Of a stretch of DNA of 10,635 nt, positions 1 through 6,419 are shown in pieces. How positions within the stretch are numbered: position 1 is the first letter of the stretch; every line of letters starts with the position of its first letter. The position numbers and the translations under genes were made by a program. Below the pieces are notes generated by a model, which ran no database searches, had not been told where the DNA came from, and saw only the letters and a list, made by a program, of their open reading frames with translations. Source of the DNA: an uncultured bacterium (lineage in GTDB: Bacteria > Actinomycetota > Coriobacteriia > Coriobacteriales > Coriobacteriaceae); NCBI GenBank assembly GCA_905215835.1, contig CAJMRR010000062.1, forward strand, positions 1 through 10,635, written 5' to 3'.

Positions 1-651
1 ACGCTCGGCGAGCCAGCCGACATGTCCATCTCGCCGGCAAAGATCCCGCAGCCGCGTCACACCATCGACCCCGACAGCACGGCATCCTTCAGCATTCTCG
101 ACGTGCCCGCGCAAGGCGCCCAGGCGCCTGCGCCCACACATCGCCCCGACCTGGCTCGTGAGGAAGACGCGGGCCGCCGTTCTCCGCTCGGCCCCATCCT
201 CATCGCCTTCATGGCCGGCGTTATCGCCTGCTCGGCAATCGGTAGCGTTTGGAGCCATGTCGAGCAGCAGCGTCAAGACGCCGCCAAGGTCGAGATGTCT
301 GTCGAGCAATCGCTCAGCCGCACGCGCTCGGTACATGTGTCGGTCGAGGTCAAGGACGGCGCGACGTGGGACACCGCGCGTGGCGACAGCCAAATGCTCA
401 TCCACATCGTGGGGCGTACGCTCAAAGGGCAGACGATTGACGAGTATCAATACGTCAATTCCGCTGGTGACGGCATCGAGCTCAAGCCCGGCGACTACGA
501 GCTCACCGTCGACGAACCGCCCGTCGCCACCGACGGCACGCGCTTCCGCGCCTCAAAGCGCATGGTTCCCGTGAGCTTTAACTCGCAGGCGCCCGATACG
601 GTCGATAGCACTCCGCAGGGCGGGTTTGACCTTTACGCTATTGCTCAATAA
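1..651 (+). CDS. Unrecognised single-pass membrane protein, probably 5'-truncated by the window edge
   Basis: I do not recognise this protein. The frame is open from base 1. The first ATG is at 22 but has no convincing ribosome binding site, so the true start probably lies upstream and this is a partial gene. Numbering from that ATG: residues 1-55 are Pro/Ala/Asp-rich and look like a disordered linker. Residues 56-77 form one strongly hydrophobic segment (LGPILIAFMAGVIACSAIG...), preceded by Arg-Arg. Residues 78-100 look helical and polar. Residues 100-209 look beta-rich and contain LKPGDYELTVDEPP, reminiscent of prealbumin-like or Cna-B-like folds that display a small extracytoplasmic domain. 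The positive-inside rule places the N-terminal tail in the cytoplasm and the C-terminal domain outside. It ends 79 bp before the epimerase gene. The function is unknown; the topology and fold comparison are inference. Confidence 0.6.
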   Translation, partial: TLGEPADMSISPAKIPQPRHTIDPDSTASFSILDVPAQGAQAPAPTHRPDLAREEDAGRRSPLGPILIAFMAGVIACSAIGSVWSHVEQQRQDAAKVEMSVEQSLSRTRSVHVSVEVKDGATWDTARGDSQMLIHIVGRTLKGQTIDEYQYVNSAGDGIELKPGDYELTVDEPPVATDGTRFRASKRMVPVSFNSQAPDTVDSTPQGGFDLYAIAQ

Positions 652-687
652 CTGCGCCTGTCGCTCAACCCCGCCGCCAAGAGTGGG

Positions 688-710
688 ACAATAGCCCTCG
701 ACACTATTGT
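688..710. promoter_or_regulatory. Inverted repeat in the 5' region of the epimerase gene, overlapping a possible -10
   Basis: ACAATAG (688-694) and CTATTGT (704-710) form a perfect 7-bp inverted repeat with a 9-bp centre. The left arm overlaps GACAAT (687-692), which could serve as a -10 box, although no good -35 box is seen at the right distance. It lies 20 bp before the start codon of the next gene, so it could be an operator or a short leader hairpin. The role is inference. Confidence 0.25.
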
Positions 711-730
711 TTACTTTTGGAGGAAGTAGC

Positions 731-1624
731 ATGTCTACCGTCACTACCATCAAGCGCGGCAGCCTCACCGCGGCCATCGATTCCATGGGCGCCCAGCTCA
801 CGAGCCTTGCCCTCAACGGCAACGAGTATCTGTGGCAGGGCGACCCCGCCTTTTGGGGCAAGCATGCGCCCATCCTGTTCCCCATTGTGGGCTCGCTGCG
901 CAACAACACGGCGACGTCTGCGGCTGGCACCTGCGAGATGCCGCGCCACGGCCTCGCGCGCATCGTCGAGCACAAGCTGGTCGAGGTTTCGGAGGACGGC
1001 TCCTCGGTAACGTACGAGATCACCGACACGCCCGAGTCGCTCAAGGCCTTTCCGTTCCACTTTAAGCTCAACATGACCTATGCCCTGACTGGTGACGCCA
1101 CACTTACCCAGACCTTTGCCGTCACCAATACCGGCGACGTGGACCTGCCGTTCTCGGTGGGCGGCCACCCCGCATTTAACGTACCTGCTCCCGGTGCCGA
1201 GGACGAGGCGTTCGAGGATTACGAGCTGGCATTTACCGAGACTTGGACCAACGAGGCCCCCATCATCACGCCCGATGGCCTCATGACGTTCGAGGGTAGC
1301 TACAAGGCTCCCGATAACTCGGACGTGCTGCCCATCACGCACCGCAGCTTCGATAACGACGCCATCATGTTCACCGATACCCCGGGCTCCACGCTCACGC
1401 TGCGCGGCCGCAAGTCGGGCCACGGCGTCAAGATCGACTTTGAGGGCTTTAAGTACATTGGCGTGTGGTCTGCCGCCAACGACGCTCCGTTTGTGGCACT
1501 CGAGCCTTGGACCGGTCACACCACCATGGACACCGAGGACGACGTTTTTGAGCACAAGGCCAACACCATTACGCTGGCGCCGGGCGAGACGGACGTCCGC
1601 AGCTTTAGCGTCACTTTGCTCTAG
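731..1624 (+). CDS. Aldose 1-epimerase family protein (LacX-like)
   Basis: Cytosolic sugar epimerase family protein of 297 residues, the normal size for LacX/YeaD-like mutarotases. These interconvert alpha and beta anomers of sugars or sugar phosphates. The expected motifs are present: FWGKHAPILFPIVGSLRNN (41-59), PRHGLAR with His73, VGGHPAFNVP with His146, and LEPWTGHTT with Glu258. In characterised aldose epimerases, two histidines and a late glutamate in equivalent motifs act as general acid and base. The start at 731 is chosen because GGAGGAAG (719-726) lies just upstream; a TTG start at 707 would add eight residues that translate this Shine-Dalgarno sequence. The gene stands alone, followed by a hairpin and a strong terminator, so it is probably monocistronic. 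The exact substrate cannot be read from the sequence. Confidence 0.9.
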   Translation: MSTVTTIKRGSLTAAIDSMGAQLTSLALNGNEYLWQGDPAFWGKHAPILFPIVGSLRNNTATSAAGTCEMPRHGLARIVEHKLVEVSEDGSSVTYEITDTPESLKAFPFHFKLNMTYALTGDATLTQTFAVTNTGDVDLPFSVGGHPAFNVPAPGAEDEAFEDYELAFTETWTNEAPIITPDGLMTFEGSYKAPDNSDVLPITHRSFDNDAIMFTDTPGSTLTLRGRKSGHGVKIDFEGFKYIGVWSAANDAPFVALEPWTGHTTMDTEDDVFEHKANTITLAPGETDVRSFSVTLL

Positions 1625-1629
1625 AGGTT

Positions 1630-1651
1630 CCGCCGTTCGGACGAACGGCGG
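1630..1651 (+). terminator. Hairpin after the epimerase gene, without a T tract
   Basis: CCGCCGTTCG (1630-1639) and CGAACGGCGG (1642-1651) form a perfect 10-bp stem only six bases after the stop codon. No T run follows. On its own it is more likely an mRNA 3'-end stabiliser or a partial terminator; the dispersed element immediately downstream supplies a classical terminator. Confidence 0.5.
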
Positions 1652-1656
1652 GCCGG

Positions 1657-1743
1657 TCGACGCTGCGCGCCACCCAGAGCGACAATTTGTCATTCAAAAG
1701 GCAAGGTATGACCAGAAGGTCTATGCCTTGCCTTTTTCATGCC
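1657..1743. repeat. 87-bp dispersed element, copy 1
   Basis: By hand alignment this stretch matches 7630-7716 with 83 of 87 positions identical and no gaps. Three differences fall at 1670-1673 and one at 1707. Copy 1 begins TCGACGCTGCGCG and ends CTTTTTCATGCC, and its second half is a terminator hairpin. Both copies follow a gene-specific hairpin behind a + strand gene, and both lie upstream of a REP-like palindrome. In copy 1 the element stops exactly where the palindrome begins, so the right outer arm seen in copy 2 is missing here. Confidence 0.85.
1696..1738 (+). terminator. Strong, probably bidirectional intrinsic terminator in repeat copy 1
   Basis: The arm AAAAGGCAAGGTATGACC (1696-1713) and its partner GGTCTATGCCTTGCC followed by Ts (1718-1737) form about 18 base pairs with one bulged T and a G-T wobble, closed by an AGAA loop. 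The A run on the left and T run on the right would give a terminator in either direction. It should end transcription of the epimerase gene. Confidence 0.8.
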
Positions 1744-1799
1744 TAGTCGTTGGGGACGTTCTTGTTTGACTAGTCGTTTAAGAACGTCCCCAACGACTA
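1744..1799. repeat. 56-bp REP-like palindrome, copy 1
   Basis: TAGTCGTTGGGGACGTTCTT (1744-1763) is followed by a 16-base centre (1764-1779) and the exact reverse complement of the first arm (1780-1799). The stem is a perfect 20 bp. The centre contains the palindrome GACTAGTC. A second copy, in inverted orientation, lies at 7854-7909. The GGGGAC core resembles REP elements linked in other bacteria to Y1-type transposases, but no transposase is in this window. Confidence 0.85.
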
Positions 1800-1823
1800 C
1801 CAATCGTTTTCGGTTCGTAAACT

Positions 1824-1850
1824 TGCATATATGCATTTATATATGCATTT
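1824..1850. promoter_or_regulatory. AT-rich candidate operator upstream of the amino acid transporter operon
   Basis: TGCATATA (1824-1831) and TATATGCA (1840-1847) are perfect inverted arms with an 8-bp centre. The same stretch also holds TATATGCATTT twice at a 12-bp period (1828 and 1840). It abuts a possible promoter. Dyad plus direct symmetry suggests a transcription factor site, for example an amino acid-responsive repressor; the identity of any regulator is unknown. Confidence 0.4.
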
Positions 1851-1877
1851 GCTGGAGGTAGCGCTGAGCGGTATCCT
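1849..1877 (+). promoter_or_regulatory. Weak candidate sigma-70 type promoter for the transporter operon
   Basis: TTGCTG (1849-1854), a 17-bp spacer and TATCCT (1872-1877) lie about 40 bp before the start codon at 1918. The match to consensus is modest (3 of 6 and 4 of 6), but the spacing is ideal and the AT-rich dyad directly overlaps the -35 side. Confidence 0.35.
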
Positions 1878-1917
1878 GTTAAGTCGTCAGCATACGATTC
1901 AACAGGGAAGGCAGATT

Positions 1918-2844
1918 ATGCATTCTCCCCAACAGTGCGATGCGCAGACCCAGCCGGTATGCAGCCGTCGCATCTTTTTGGGTAGCGCTCTCGCTGCGAG
2001 CGCTTCCGTCGTCGCCGGCGCGCTCGCCGGCTGCCAGCGCCCGTCTACGCTCAAGGTAGTTCAGCCCACGACGGGCGGCGGTCGTGACGACCTGTCCGAT
2101 TCCGTGATCGGCAAGGACAAGATCCGCATTGGCATGGAGGCGGCCTACGCCCCGTACAACTGGCAGGTTTCCGAAGCCAGCGAGTACACCATCCCCATCG
2201 ACAACGTGCAGGGCGCCTATGCCGATGGCTACGACGTGCAGATCGCCAAGATCGTCTGCAAGGCCCTCGGCGGCGAGCCCGTTGCCGTCAAGCAGAGCTT
2301 CTCGGGCCTTATCGATTCGCTCAACAACGGCCAGATCGACCTCATCATCGCCGGCATGAGCGCCACGCCCGAGCGCGAGGAGTCCGTCGGCTTCTCCGAC
2401 CCGTACTTTATCGGCTACTTTGGCCTGTTCGTAAAAGAGGGCTCGCCCTACCAAAACGCCACCAAGCTCAGCGACTTTAGCGGCGCCACAGTGCTCGGCC
2501 AAAAGGACACCATGCTCGATACCGTCATCGACGAGATCCCGGGCGTCGTCCACAAAAACCCGGTCGACTCCGTCCCCACGGTGTTTTCGAACCTGCTGCA
2601 GGGCACGTGCGACGCCGTGACCTACAACACCGAGAATGAGAAGGGCTATATGGCCCAAAACCCGGGTATCGTGCCGATTCAATTTGCCGAGGGCGAGGGC
2701 TTTAAGCGGGAGGTCACGGCAAACGTCGGCTGCCGCAAGGGCTCGGACAAGCTGCTTAAACTCATCGACAAGACACTCAAGGGCATTAGCCAAGAGGAAC
2801 GCGACCAAATGTGGGACGCGTGCCTCGATCGTCAGCCGGCATAG
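1918..2844 (+). CDS. Polar amino acid ABC transporter substrate-binding lipoprotein
   Basis: Binding protein (308 residues) of the SBP_bac_3 family, which captures amino acids outside the membrane and delivers them to the permease. The N-terminus has a Tat-type signal: SRRIFLGSALAASASVVAGA (16-35) followed by a lipobox LAGC with Cys39. The mature protein should therefore be lipidated and surface-anchored, and possibly exported folded. Family motifs follow: GMEAAYAPYNW (72-82), GYDVQIA, then IDLIIAGMSATPEREE and VGFSDPYF. The start at 1918 has AGGGAAGG a few bases upstream; an in-frame ATG at 1831 would bury the signal behind 29 residues and start inside the candidate operator. The permease start is nine bases after the stop. 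Substrate is likely a polar or cationic amino acid; I cannot tell which. Confidence 0.9.
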   Translation: MHSPQQCDAQTQPVCSRRIFLGSALAASASVVAGALAGCQRPSTLKVVQPTTGGGRDDLSDSVIGKDKIRIGMEAAYAPYNWQVSEASEYTIPIDNVQGAYADGYDVQIAKIVCKALGGEPVAVKQSFSGLIDSLNNGQIDLIIAGMSATPEREESVGFSDPYFIGYFGLFVKEGSPYQNATKLSDFSGATVLGQKDTMLDTVIDEIPGVVHKNPVDSVPTVFSNLLQGTCDAVTYNTENEKGYMAQNPGIVPIQFAEGEGFKREVTANVGCRKGSDKLLKLIDKTLKGISQEERDQMWDACLDRQPA

Positions 2845-2853
2845 GGAGGCAGC

Positions 2854-4002
2854 ATGAAAACCATCAATCGTCTGGCCTCCTTTATCAAGGCCGACCACCG
2901 TTATGTGTACCTGGGCACGAGCGTCATCGCGGCGCTCGGCCTGGCGTTTAGCCAACGCAACCCCACGCCGCTGAGCTTCTTGGCCCCCACCGGCATCTTC
3001 CAGGATTGCCTTTGGGCGATTCTTTGGGCCTGGATTGTCGTGTCGGCGGCGGCGCTCGTCACCAAGCTTATGCACTGGAGCGACTATCGCGAAAAGTCGC
3101 CGTTCGCATCCGAGCGTTTCCGCCACGGCGCGCGCCTGGGCAGCTACGTCGTGGTCGCCATCGCGGCGATCTTTTTCGTGGACCGCTGCGTCATGTCGTT
3201 TATCGATCTGGTACAGGTGAGCATTGTCTCGGATTCCAATCCTAGCGACTTTTTGTCGAGCCTGGTCTACATGACCTACAAGAGCGGGGACTTCTTTATC
3301 CGCGGTATCGAGATCACCATCGCGCTTGCCACCTTCGGCACCGTCATCGCATTCTTCCTGGCGCTGCTCTTTGTGTTCCTGCGTATTCAGACCTTCGACC
3401 GCGTGGACAACGACCTGGTGCGCTTCTTTAAGAGCATTGGCCGCGGCTTTGCGACCGTCTACTCTACCATCGTGCGCGGCACGCCCATGATGGTCCAGGG
3501 CCTACTCATCTATTACGCGGGCTTCACCGTTTTGCGCGGCATGGGCTTCGAGACCGCCCAGGCCAACCAGATCTGGAGTACCTTCACCGCCGGCCTCGTC
3601 ACCATCTCGCTCAACTCCACCGCCTACATGATGGAGGTCCTGCGTGGCGGCATCGAGTCCATCGATCCCGGCCAGGCCGAGGCAGCGCGCTCGCTGGGCC
3701 TGTCGCAGTGGCAGGCCATGCGCAAGGTCGTGTTTCCCCAGGGCATTAAAAACGCTATTCCGGCACTCACCAACGAGCTCATCATCAACATCAAGGATTC
3801 GTCGGTGCTCTCGGTCATCGGTGTGTTCGACCTTATGTACGCTACTACCACGGTCGCCGGCGTGTACTACCGCCAGATGGAGGTCTACTGCGTGGCGCTC
3901 GTGGTCTACCTGATCCTGACGCTCGTGGCGAGCCGCCTGCTCGAAGCCTTTGGCAAAAAGCTCGGCGCCGAGGCCCCGGCAACGCTGCCCAGCTCCAACT
4001 AG
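2854..4002 (+). CDS. Polar amino acid ABC transporter permease (HisM/GlnP type) with N-terminal extension
   Basis: Integral membrane permease (382 residues) of the importer. The canonical domain runs from about residue 147 to 366: GDFFIRGIEITIALATFGT, VRGTPMMVQ (208-216), and the EAA loop EAARSLGLSQWQAMRKVVFPQ pattern starting at Glu276 with Gly282, which docks on the ATPase. Family members are usually about 220-300 residues. Here about 140 extra residues precede the domain, with hydrophobic segments near 18-32, 52-69 and 96-120. The start has GGGAGG (2844-2849) just upstream. Only one permease gene is present, so a homodimer is inferred. The ATPase gene follows after 22 bp. Confidence 0.92.
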   Translation: MKTINRLASFIKADHRYVYLGTSVIAALGLAFSQRNPTPLSFLAPTGIFQDCLWAILWAWIVVSAAALVTKLMHWSDYREKSPFASERFRHGARLGSYVVVAIAAIFFVDRCVMSFIDLVQVSIVSDSNPSDFLSSLVYMTYKSGDFFIRGIEITIALATFGTVIAFFLALLFVFLRIQTFDRVDNDLVRFFKSIGRGFATVYSTIVRGTPMMVQGLLIYYAGFTVLRGMGFETAQANQIWSTFTAGLVTISLNSTAYMMEVLRGGIESIDPGQAEAARSLGLSQWQAMRKVVFPQGIKNAIPALTNELIINIKDSSVLSVIGVFDLMYATTTVAGVYYRQMEVYCVALVVYLILTLVASRLLEAFGKKLGAEAPATLPSSN

Positions 4003-4024
4003 GCTCAAGACGAGGAGAATCATC

Positions 4025-4810
4025 ATGGCAGATACCGCTACTACCGGCGTTGCGGCCGCCGCACAGACCAATGAGCCGCTCATCCGCGTCGAGGGCCTGC
4101 GCAAGAGCTTCGGCTCGCTCGAGGTGCTCAAAGGCATCGACCTGTCCGTTAACCCCGGCGAGGTCGTCACCATTATCGGCGCCTCGGGCTCGGGCAAGTC
4201 GACCTTCCTGCGCTGCCTCAATCTGCTCGAGACCCCGGACGCGGGCCACATCTGGTTCCACGGCCAGGACCTTACGGCCGAGCGCTGCAATATCAATAAA
4301 CTCCGCGAGGACATCGGCATGGTGTTCCAGGGCTTTAACTTGTTCAACAACATGGATGTGCTCGACAACTGCACGCTCGCGCCCGTCACGCTCAAAAAGA
4401 TGAGCAAGGCCGAGGCCGAGAAGGTCGCGATGGAGCACCTGACCAGCGTGGGACTCGAGAAGTTCGCGCACGCCGCCGTGGGCCGCCTGTCCGGTGGTCA
4501 AAAACAGCGCGTGGCCATCGCCCGCGCCCTGTGCATGAATCCGCAGATCATGCTGTTCGACGAGCCGACCTCCGCGCTCGACCCCGAGATCGTGGGAGAA
4601 GTGCTCGAGGTCATGCGCAAGCTCGCTGCCGCAGGCATGACCATGGTCGTCGTCACGCACGAGATGGCTTTTGCCCACACGGTGTCCGACCGCGTGGTCT
4701 TTATGGACAAGGGCGTGGTGCTCGAGGACGCCGCGCCGGCCGAGCTCTTCGGCAACCCCAAGCACCAGCGCACTCGCGAGTTCCTCTCGCGTTATCTCGA
4801 GGACAAATAA
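4025..4810 (+). CDS. Amino acid ABC transporter ATP-binding protein (GlnQ/HisP type)
   Basis: Cytoplasmic ATPase (261 residues) that powers the importer. All ABC motifs are intact: Walker A GASGSGKST (52-60), Q-loop VFQGFNLF with Gln102, signature LSGGQ (155-159), Walker B IMLFDE with Asp179 and Glu180, D-loop SALD, and H-switch VVTHEMAFA with His212. The pattern of FQGFNLF and DEPTSALDPE is typical of the polar amino acid subfamily. The start at 4025 is chosen because GAGGAG (4012-4017) precedes it; an upstream in-frame start at 3950 would overlap the permease by more than 50 bp. It is the third gene of the operon. A GC-rich hairpin 24 bases after the stop may reduce read-through into the peptidase gene. 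Confidence 0.95.
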   Translation: MADTATTGVAAAAQTNEPLIRVEGLRKSFGSLEVLKGIDLSVNPGEVVTIIGASGSGKSTFLRCLNLLETPDAGHIWFHGQDLTAERCNINKLREDIGMVFQGFNLFNNMDVLDNCTLAPVTLKKMSKAEAEKVAMEHLTSVGLEKFAHAAVGRLSGGQKQRVAIARALCMNPQIMLFDEPTSALDPEIVGEVLEVMRKLAAAGMTMVVVTHEMAFAHTVSDRVVFMDKGVVLEDAAPAELFGNPKHQRTREFLSRYLEDK

Positions 4811-4833
4811 CCGACCGCAAACGCTTATGTGGC

Positions 4834-4858
4834 AGGGCCGCTCCGGTGGGGCGGCCCT
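4834..4858 (+). terminator. GC-rich hairpin between transporter operon and peptidase gene
   Basis: AGGGCCGC (4834-4841) and GCGGCCCT (4851-4858) pair over 8 bp. The stem extends inward by a T-G wobble and two C-G pairs around a GGT loop. No T run follows and the next ribosome binding site is 14 bases away. It could be a weak terminator, attenuator or mRNA-stabilising structure. Confidence 0.45.
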
Positions 4859-4882
4859 CGTCATCACAATCGAAAGGATGTC

Positions 4883-6298
4883 ATGGCCGAGGTTTGGCGC
4901 TTCTTTGCGCATGAGGACGATTTTGCCGATATAGACGAGGCTGGCGCGTGCGAGCGCTTGGGTCGCGTGCTGTCGTTTCCGACCATCTCGAGTATGGATG
5001 CCGAGGCGGTGGACTGGCAGCCGTTCGACGACCTGCGCGCGTATATGCAGCAGGCTTGGCCGCACGTATTTACGGCGGGTAAGGTCGAGCTTATCGACCA
5101 TTCGCTATTGGTGACGCTTAGCGGTTCCGACCCTGCCCTCAAACCCGTCATGCTCATGGGCCACATGGACGTGGTTCCCGTGGTACCCGGCACCGAGGCT
5201 GACTGGACGCATGCCCCCTTTAGCGGACATGTGGACGACACCTACATTTGGGGTCGCGGCGCCATCGATATGAAAGACCAGGTCGCAGGCATTCTCGAGG
5301 CGGTTGAGTATGCGCTCGCGCACGGCTGGGAGCACAAGCGTACCCTGCTGCTCGCCTTTGGCCAGGACGAGGAAACCACGCAGTGCGGCGCAGGCGCCAT
5401 CGGCCGCGCGCTCGAGGAGCGCGGCATTGAGCTTGAGTACCTGATCGACGAGGGCGACTACCGTATTGTTTCGGCTGCCGAGTATGGCGCGGGCGAGGGC
5501 TGGCTTATGCATGCCGACCTCGCGGAGAAGGGCTATGCCGATATCGTGCTCAAGACGAAGAGTGAGGGCGGGCATTCGTCCAACCCCTACGGCGGCACAT
5601 CGCTCGAGGTGCTCAGCCGTGCCATCACCGCAATCTGCGATATCGAGTGGCCGACGCGCGTGACCGACTTGCTTGCCGCTCAACTCATCGAGTTGGGGCT
5701 CTACACGGCCGATGAAATTGCCGCCAACGGGGATGCCATTGTCCGCGATTGCCTCGCCAGCAAAAAGCTCTATCCGCTGGTGACGACCACCTGCGCGCCC
5801 ACGCAGATCGAGGGTGGTAGCACCGGCGCCAACGTAATGCCGCAGGATATGTGGGCCAACATTAACTTCCGCATGCTCGAGGGTACGAGCGTGGCCGACG
5901 TTGTGGCGTGCTGCCGTGAGGCGGTTGCCGGGGCGGACCTTGCCGGTCGTGTCGAAGTGGAGCTGGGCCCCGGCAGCTCCGAGCCTTCGCCGTCTCCGCG
6001 TGTCGGTGGACCGGGGCTCGAGGCCGTTCGCGCCATCGCCGCCCGCTATTTCCGTGATCCATTGGGGACAGAGGAAAACGGATCATCTGAGCCGTTGGCG
6101 ATTGTCCCTTCGACCGTGATCGGTGCGACCGACGCTGCCAACTACCAGCGCATTTGCTCCGAGTGCATTCGCTTCTCGGCCTTTGTGGTCGACGATGATG
6201 AGTGCGATCGCGGCGTCCACGGCACTAACGAGCGCATCACTCGCCGCGCCTACCTCCAGGGTGTCCGCTTCCTCATCGCCCTGCTCCACACGCTCTAG
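4883..6298 (+). CDS. M20 family metallopeptidase, CPS1/PM20D1-like
   Basis: Zinc-dependent amidohydrolase or peptidase of 471 residues. Motifs in order: LMGHMDVVPV with His94 and Asp96, THAPFSG, WGRGAIDMK with bridging Asp129, FGQDEETT with Glu163/Glu164, LIDEGDY (Asp189/Glu190), GGHSSNPYGG in the dimerisation lid region, and GVHGTNERI with His446. The W-x-PFSG-x-x-DD-x-YIWGRGA and DEG patterns resemble carboxypeptidase S and PM20D1 more than PepV. The usual DDK is DMK here, which does not remove the bridging aspartate. The start at 4883 follows GAAAGGA (4872-4878) at good spacing. Residues 395-409 are encoded by an imperfect palindrome. It follows an amino acid importer, which fits hydrolysis of peptides or N-acyl amino acids; the substrate is unknown. 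Confidence 0.88.
   Translation: MAEVWRFFAHEDDFADIDEAGACERLGRVLSFPTISSMDAEAVDWQPFDDLRAYMQQAWPHVFTAGKVELIDHSLLVTLSGSDPALKPVMLMGHMDVVPVVPGTEADWTHAPFSGHVDDTYIWGRGAIDMKDQVAGILEAVEYALAHGWEHKRTLLLAFGQDEETTQCGAGAIGRALEERGIELEYLIDEGDYRIVSAAEYGAGEGWLMHADLAEKGYADIVLKTKSEGGHSSNPYGGTSLEVLSRAITAICDIEWPTRVTDLLAAQLIELGLYTADEIAANGDAIVRDCLASKKLYPLVTTTCAPTQIEGGSTGANVMPQDMWANINFRMLEGTSVADVVACCREAVAGADLAGRVEVELGPGSSEPSPSPRVGGPGLEAVRAIAARYFRDPLGTEENGSSEPLAIVPSTVIGATDAANYQRICSECIRFSAFVVDDDECDRGVHGTNERITRRAYLQGVRFLIALLHTL
6065..6108. repeat. Imperfect 44-bp palindrome inside the M20 gene
   Basis: Around a TC centre (6086-6087) there are TCA/TGA arms (6083-6085, 6088-6090), a mismatch, AACGG/CCGTT (6077-6081, 6092-6096), 6-base unpaired tracts on both sides, and GGGACA/TGTCCC (6065-6070, 6103-6108). 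The outer GGGAC...GTCCC arms match the core of the intergenic palindromes in this window. It encodes residues 395-409 in frame. Confidence 0.5.
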
Positions 6299-6332
6299 AA
6301 TCCGACAAAGGGACTGTCCCTTTGTCGGATTC
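6298..6332. repeat. 17-bp perfect inverted repeat at the M20 stop codon
   Basis: GAATCCGACAAAGGGAC (6298-6314) and its exact reverse complement (6316-6332) flank a single T. The left arm starts at the last base of the TAG stop codon. The GGGACTGTCCC centre belongs to the same motif class as the other GGGAC palindromes here. As RNA it would form a stable hairpin at the end of the mRNA, but no T run follows, so termination is uncertain. Confidence 0.75.
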
Positions 6333-6419
6333 CGTGCGGGTTATATGCAGGTTTGCCTGCGCACGCTATCATATATGGGTTAGACCGCAACTATGTACCC
6401 CATACGCGAAGGGATGCGC

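Noticed and set aside
1831..1917. Upstream in-frame ATG for the binding protein
   Set aside because: It would place 29 residues before the Tat-type signal, starts inside the candidate operator, and lacks a ribosome binding site; the ATG at 1918 has a good one.
1879..3126. A 415-codon open frame on the minus strand opposite the binding protein and permease
   Set aside because: It is antisense to clearly recognised genes, made of Arg/Ala/Gly/Val/Leu-rich low-information sequence without motifs; long antisense frames are common in GC-rich coding DNA.
3845..5101. A 418-codon minus-strand open frame opposite the ATPase gene
   Set aside because: It is antisense to an intact ABC ATPase with all motifs and spans the intergenic region and part of the M20 gene; no start signal or family pattern is seen.
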